The position numbers and the translations under genes are program-made. The notes beneath the pieces are model-generated. The model was given only the letters and a program-made list of their open reading frames with translations, made no database searches and had not been told where the DNA came from. Below are positions 60,338 to 64,000 of a DNA stretch of 64,000 bases, piece after piece; position 1 is the first letter of the stretch, and each line of letters begins with the position of its first letter. Source of the stretch: Couchioplanes caeruleus. GTDB taxonomy: Bacteria > Actinomycetota > Actinomycetes > Mycobacteriales > Micromonosporaceae. The stretch lies in NCBI RefSeq assembly GCF_023499255.1, contig NZ_CP092183.1, positions 4,274,501 to 4,338,500 of the forward strand. The letters are read 5' to 3'.

Positions 60338-61528
60338 GCGGCCCGTCCAGCCGCCGAGCACCCGCTCCGGATCCGCGCCCAGCACGTCGGCGAGCAGCAT
60401 CGCGTACACGTCCCGGAAGTCCGTGGTGTGCCGCAGGTCGCCGTCGTCGAGATCGGTGAGGCTGGGCGGCTCGCCGTACCGGCCGCCCGGGATCCCGCCG
60501 CCGGCCAGCAGCACCGTGGACGCCGTGCCGTGGTCGGTGCCCTCGGAGGCGTTGGCCCGGACCCGGCGGCCGAACTCCGAGTACACCGCCACCACCACGT
60601 CCCGGTCCGCCATCCGCTCCACGAACGCCGCGAGCGGCTTGTCCAGCGTGCCGAGGATCGACTCCTGAGCGCCCTTCTCGTCGGCGTGGAAGTCGAAGCC
60701 GCCCAGCGACACCGAGTAGACCCGGGTGGCCGAGCCGGCCTCGATGCAGCGCGCCACCAGGGCGAGCTGGCGCTCCAGCGGGGGAGCCTGGCCGCCGGTG
60801 GCCGTGGCCGGCGCATCGTCGTCCGCCTCGTCGTCGGCGATCACGCCGTCGACGAGGTCACGCACCTTGACCAGGTCGGCGAAGCAGGCCGCCGCGCGGG
60901 CGCGGGCGGGCGGTTCGCCGGCTGCGGGCGTACCGAATCCGGCCAGGACCTGCGGGGTGACGCCCTTCGGCAGGGTCAGCGCGCCGCCGGGCACCGTCGC
61001 GCCCGCGCTCGTGGCACCGGCGAGCAGCGGCGGCAGCACGGGCTCGAACGACACGGCCAGGCGCGGGTCGCCGCCCGCGTCGTCCAGCCAGCGGCCCAGC
61101 CAGCCGGTCGTGCCGGGGCGATCCGGCTGGGCGGTCTGCCAGATGTCCATCGAGCGGAAGTGGCTGCGGTCGGGCTTCGGGTAGCCCACGCCGTGCACGA
61201 CGGCGAGGCGGTCCTGCCCGTACAGGCGGTGCAGGCCGGCGAGGCCGGGGTTGAGGCCGAACTCGTCGTCGAGGCGCAGCACCTCGCCCTCGTCGTACGC
61301 CATCGACGGGCGGTTCGCGGCGTAGGCGGGGTCCGCGTACGGGATGACGGTGTTCAGCCCGTCGTTGCCGCCGTAGAGCGTGACCAGCACGAGCGTGCGG
61401 CCGCGCGGCTTCTCGGAGCGGAAGTCCAGGATGTCGCGCAGGCCGTACGCGGTCCCGCCGGCGGCCAGCGCACCGGCCGCGACGACCCCGCTGGCGGTCA
61501 GGAACCGGCGCCGGGTGATGGTGTCCAT
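60323..61528 (-). CDS. DUF1501 family secreted protein
   Basis: 401 residues. A Tat-type signal (ITRRRFLTASGVVAAGALAAGG) leads to LVLVTLYGGNDGLNTVIPYADPAY, a family hallmark, then LAVVHGVGYPKPDRSHFRSMDIW, VYSVSLGGFDFHADEKGAQ, VVAVYSEFGRRVRANASEGTDHGTASTVLLAGGGI. The fold is alkaline-phosphatase-like (sulfatase superfamily) with conserved Asp/His. It follows DUF1800 by 11 bp, the usual pairing, and both are likely expressed together. The function is unproven. Confidence 0.9.
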   Translation of the reverse strand: MDTITRRRFLTASGVVAAGALAAGGTAYGLRDILDFRSEKPRGRTLVLVTLYGGNDGLNTVIPYADPAYAANRPSMAYDEGEVLRLDDEFGLNPGLAGLHRLYGQDRLAVVHGVGYPKPDRSHFRSMDIWQTAQPDRPGTTGWLGRWLDDAGGDPRLAVSFEPVLPPLLAGATSAGATVPGGALTLPKGVTPQVLAGFGTPAAGEPPARARAAACFADLVKVRDLVDGVIADDEADDDAPATATGGQAPPLERQLALVARCIEAGSATRVYSVSLGGFDFHADEKGAQESILGTLDKPLAAFVERMADRDVVVAVYSEFGRRVRANASEGTDHGTASTVLLAGGGIPGGRYGEPPSLTDLDDGDLRHTTDFRDVYAMLLADVLGADPERVLGGWTGRLRFS

Positions 61529-61539
61529 GGTGATCCTCC

Positions 61540-62781
61540 TCAGTGGACGGCGTACTCGGGGCTGGCCAGGCCGAGGGCGAGCAGCCTGCGGGGGTCCGCG
61601 GCGGAGTCCGCGAGCACCGCTCGGGTGCGCTCGCTCCAGCCGTCCACGACGAGCAGCCGGGCGAGGGCGTCCAGCCGCGCGGCCGGCGCGGAGCGGCCCA
61701 GCTCCGCCACCGTGTCCGGGGCGAGGGCGGTCAGCTTCTGCGCGTGTTCGAGCCGGGCGCGGGTCGACGAGGTCGTCAGCCAGGCGGCGCCGACCGGCCA
61801 GCCACCGACGCTCGGCGGGCGGAACGGCACCTGGCCCAGGGCCCGCAACGCCTTGTCCGGCACCGTGTCGGTGTCGATCCCGAGCTGGCGTACCGCGCCG
61901 ATCAGCCACTCCACGGGCTGTTTGACGAGCTGCCCGGCGGTGGCGGCGAACGCGGGATCGGTGGCGATCGCCCGCAGCAGGCCGGTGGTGCTGCGGCCGC
62001 CGGCGGCGGTCACCCGGGCGATCGTGGCGGCGTCCGGTGCGGCGCCGGAGCCGTAGCGCACCCAGAGCCGGGTGACCAGGTGCGGCAGGTGGGCGGGGTG
62101 GCGGACGAGCAGGTCCGCGTACGTGTCGGCGTCGACCCGGCCGGTGTGCCCGAGCAGGGTGACCGGGCCGGGATCGTGGCGCCGGGGTACGAACGTCGCC
62201 GTGCCGCTCGTCCGCGAGGCCCGCCACCCGGTGAGCGCCCGCGCGCCCGCCTTCACGTCGTCCTCGGTGTACGCCCCCACGCCCAGCGTGAACAGCTCCA
62301 TCAGCTCGCGGGCGAGGTTCTCGTTCGGGGCGGTACGGGTGTTGCGCTGCCCGTCGAGCCACAGGATCAGCGCCGGGTCGCGCAGCATCGCGCGGACCAG
62401 CGGCCCGGTGTCGCCGCCACCGTAGCGCCGCAGCGTCTGCTGCTGGGCCAGCATGAGCGGCGCGGAGCGGACCTTCTGGATCGAGGTGGCCCAGTGGCCG
62501 TGCCAGAAGAACGTGAGCTTCTCGGCCGCTCCCGGCTGGGCCGCCATCCGCTGCAGCCACCACTGCACGGCCTCCCGGGCCTGGCGGCGGGCGTCCTGCC
62601 GGCCTTCCTTGCCCGGCTGGAACGCGCCCAGGTCCGGGAGTGTCACGGTCCGGCCGATCGGGGCCAGTACGGCGTCGAGGGTGGCGCCGACTCCCGCTTC
62701 CAGCGCCGCGTCGACCTCCGCGGCCGTGGGGCCGAAGGTGAGGCGGCGGAGCAGATGGGCAACCGTGTCGCGGTCCGTCAT
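61540..62781 (-). CDS. DUF1800 family protein
   Basis: 413 residues. Family features are HLLRRLTFGPTAAEVDAAL, VQWWLQRMAAQPGAAEKLTFFWHGHWATSIQKV, ILWLDGQRNTRTAPNENLARELMELFTLGVGAYTEDDVKAGARALTGW and VKQPVEWLIGAVRQL. The N-terminus lacks a clear signal peptide although DUF1501 has one. The function is unknown; the DUF1800/DUF1501 pair is widespread in bacteria. TAGCGT 7 nt before ATG 62781 suggests leaderless transcription. Confidence 0.9.
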   Translation of the reverse strand: MTDRDTVAHLLRRLTFGPTAAEVDAALEAGVGATLDAVLAPIGRTVTLPDLGAFQPGKEGRQDARRQAREAVQWWLQRMAAQPGAAEKLTFFWHGHWATSIQKVRSAPLMLAQQQTLRRYGGGDTGPLVRAMLRDPALILWLDGQRNTRTAPNENLARELMELFTLGVGAYTEDDVKAGARALTGWRASRTSGTATFVPRRHDPGPVTLLGHTGRVDADTYADLLVRHPAHLPHLVTRLWVRYGSGAAPDAATIARVTAAGGRSTTGLLRAIATDPAFAATAGQLVKQPVEWLIGAVRQLGIDTDTVPDKALRALGQVPFRPPSVGGWPVGAAWLTTSSTRARLEHAQKLTALAPDTVAELGRSAPAARLDALARLLVVDGWSERTRAVLADSAADPRRLLALGLASPEYAVH

Positions 62782-62788
62782 GCCGCCG

Positions 62789-62794
62789 ACGCTA
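62789..62794 (-). promoter_or_regulatory. -10 box TAGCGT of a probable leaderless transcript
   Basis: Minus-strand TAGCGT is 7 nt before ATG 62781 of the DUF1800 gene. Confidence 0.45.
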
Positions 62795-63106
62795 GGCGCG
62801 GTGTGTAAGCGGTTCGTCAGGGCGGCGTTCGGTACGCGTACGGGGGACGCACATGACGATCGTGTTAACTCCGTGGATTTCCTTTCTCGCATCAGTGCAG
62901 CTCAGGACGGTCCTGCACGATGCATCGAAGCTTTGACCACTTCGGACATTGCGCGGGGTAGTCGCGCGCTGGCAAGCTACGCGGTGTTGTTCCGGCGGCC
63001 GCTCACCGTAATGGTCCGCAGCCGCCCGCCACACCCCTGTCCGCTCTTCCGCGACTGCCGGTCACCCCGACCGGTGGTCATTCCGTCATGTCCCGAGGGG
63101 ATCGTC
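62795..63106. other. Intergenic region between DUF1800 and GPP34 genes
   Basis: About 310 bp, less GC-rich than the flanks. Short palindromes (GTTAAC, AAGCTT) and a TTGACC at 62933-62938 are present, but no convincing -10 at the right distance, RNA gene or ORF with normal codon bias was seen. The promoter of the GPP34 gene should lie here. Confidence 0.4.
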
Positions 63107-63754
63107 GTGTCGTCATCGCAGCTGCCGCTGGCCGACGACCTGTACCTCGCCGCCCACGACTCCGCCCGCAGCCGGTGCCTGCTCACCCCCGCCACCCTCG
63201 GGCTCGGGCTCGCCGCCGCCCTGCTCGCCGAGCTGGTGCTCTGGCGCCGCCTCGACGTGCGCGACAACCACGTCGTCGTCATCGACGACCAGCCGACCCC
63301 GGACCCGGCCACCGCCGCCGTCCTCGGCCAGCTGCTGCGCGAGAGCCACCACCGCCGCATCCGCGACTGGATCTCGTTCCTGGCCACCGGCGTCGCCACC
63401 GACCTCGTCGAACGCCGGCTCGCCCGCGCCGGCGTGGTGCAGCGCCAGGAGAAACGGAGTCTGCTCGGCACCAAGGTGCGGTTCGTACCCGTCGACACCT
63501 CCGTGGCCGGCTGGCCCGGCACCCGCATCCGGATCGCCGCCGGCCGCGGCGAGATGCTCGACACCTCCGATCTGGTGCTGACCGGGCTGGTGCTCGCCAC
63601 CGGCCTGGACCAGCACGTGCTCGTGACGCTCGAGGCGCACGAGCGCGACCAGCTGTTCGGCCAGCTCCGCCGGCGCCTGCCGACGATGCTGCACCACCTC
63701 GTCGGCCACGCAGAGGCCGCCGTGGGCGACGCCGTCATGGCCCGCCGGGCCTGA
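63107..63754 (+). CDS. GPP34 (GOLPH3-like) domain protein
   Basis: 215 residues from GTG 63107 with GAGGGG six bases upstream. The GPP34 pattern is LPLADDLYLAAHDSARSRCLLTPATLGLGLAAALLAELVLWRRLDV, VVVIDDQPTPDPATAAVLGQLL, RIRDWISFLATGVATDLVERRLARAGVVQRQEKRSLLGTKVRFVPVD and a late LTGLVLATGLDQHVL. Eukaryotic GOLPH3 binds phosphatidylinositol-4-phosphate; actinobacterial members have unknown roles. The permease gene follows after 34 bp. Confidence 0.88.
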   Translation: MSSSQLPLADDLYLAAHDSARSRCLLTPATLGLGLAAALLAELVLWRRLDVRDNHVVVIDDQPTPDPATAAVLGQLLRESHHRRIRDWISFLATGVATDLVERRLARAGVVQRQEKRSLLGTKVRFVPVDTSVAGWPGTRIRIAAGRGEMLDTSDLVLTGLVLATGLDQHVLVTLEAHERDQLFGQLRRRLPTMLHHLVGHAEAAVGDAVMARRA

Positions 63755-63788
63755 CCCCTCCTCCCTCCTCCCCGCCTTGGAGACCAGC

Positions 63789-64000
63789 GTGTCCGCCACC
63801 ACCACCCCCGCCAGACCCAGCCAGCTCTCGACCGCCCTCGCCCGCGACCGCCTCGGCGTGGCGGCCGTCGTCTTCTTCGTCATGTCCGCCGCCGCCCCGC
63901 TCACCGTCGTCGCCGGCGTCGTCCCCACCGGCCTCGCGGTCACCGGGCTGACCGCCATCTCGATCGCGTTCCTCGCCGTCGCCGTCGTGCTCGCGATCTT
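63789..64000 (+). CDS. APC-type amino acid permease, N-terminal part only
   Basis: About 70 residues are visible from GTG 63789 (TTGGAGA lies 5-9 bases upstream), then the window ends. LARDRLGVAAVVFFVMSAAAPLTVVAGVVPTG is the start of APC superfamily permeases, and a second TM follows (GLTAISIAFLAVAVVLAI). The substrate is unknown. It is likely co-transcribed with the GPP34 gene. Confidence 0.75.
   Translation, partial: MSATTTPARPSQLSTALARDRLGVAAVVFFVMSAAAPLTVVAGVVPTGLAVTGLTAISIAFLAVAVVLAI

Overview
High-GC DNA (roughly 72%) from an actinomycete. GTG starts, ATGA/GTGA gene overlaps, abundant CGTAC codon pairs, SD-less genes with a -10 box next to the start, a methyl-accepting chemotaxis protein and the mix of secreted hydrolases suggest a motile Micromonosporaceae member such as Actinoplanes. 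This taxonomic guess is an inference from style. The window looks like ordinary chromosome. I see no integrase, transposase, tRNA, rRNA, CRISPR array or clear foreign island.

Layout. 1-5.1 kb: a secreted M6 protease (cut by the window edge), a small membrane protein, a GNAT enzyme, a SUFU-domain protein and an ABC ATPase/permease pair. 5.2-9.4 kb: signalling, with a NarL-type two-component pair, then a zinc-ribbon/STAS protein, an orphan OmpR-type regulator and a BON protein whose upstream regions share 11-bp-spaced direct repeats. 9.4-13.4 kb: exported or hydrolytic enzymes (NodB deacetylase, M19 dipeptidase, DNRLRE-GH26 glycanase). 13.4-18.5 kb: a broken remnant, a PAS-GGDEF-EAL protein, DUF2199, DUF1349 and an alcohol dehydrogenase. 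18.6-24.7 kb: pgi, two tandem HTH_42 winged-helix proteins, a PHP metallohydrolase, a GNAT enzyme and a MarR repressor with a perfect inverted-repeat operator. 24.8-30.1 kb: an epoxide-hydrolase-like enzyme, a CBM-GH18 chitinase, an LLM monooxygenase/FMN reductase pair, a histidine phosphatase and DUF488. 30.2-39.9 kb: a chemoreceptor, a three-gene ArsR/SRPBCC/TIGR03086 operon, a ROK repressor divergent from a DUF1479 oxygenase, a lactate permease, a YbdK-type ligase and a methyltransferase. 40-44.8 kb: a LacI regulator, an ABM-domain protein, an asparaginase and several small unknown proteins.

The best developed system lies at 44.3-52.2 kb. It holds a Cys-repeat lipoprotein, a first membrane-fusion adaptor, an OmpR/HK two-component system and a MacAB-like cassette (adaptor, ATPase, permease, small membrane protein). 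Both adaptor genes are preceded by CCGAG repeats at an exact 11-bp period, the spacing typical of OmpR-family binding, so one regulon is predicted. Next is an unrecognised two-gene module (52.3-54.2 kb): a membrane-anchored GAF-like protein translationally coupled to a two-TM/coiled-coil protein. It is the best candidate here for an undescribed system.

The right end holds a thioesterase, a large LAL/LuxR regulator that seems to start at CTG, a TerC protein, a LigB-type dioxygenase with a readable promoter and paired operator-like boxes, a DUF1501/DUF1800 pair, a GPP34 protein and the start of an APC-type permease. At least fourteen genes carry a TANNNT box 6-8 nt before the start codon, so leaderless transcription looks common.
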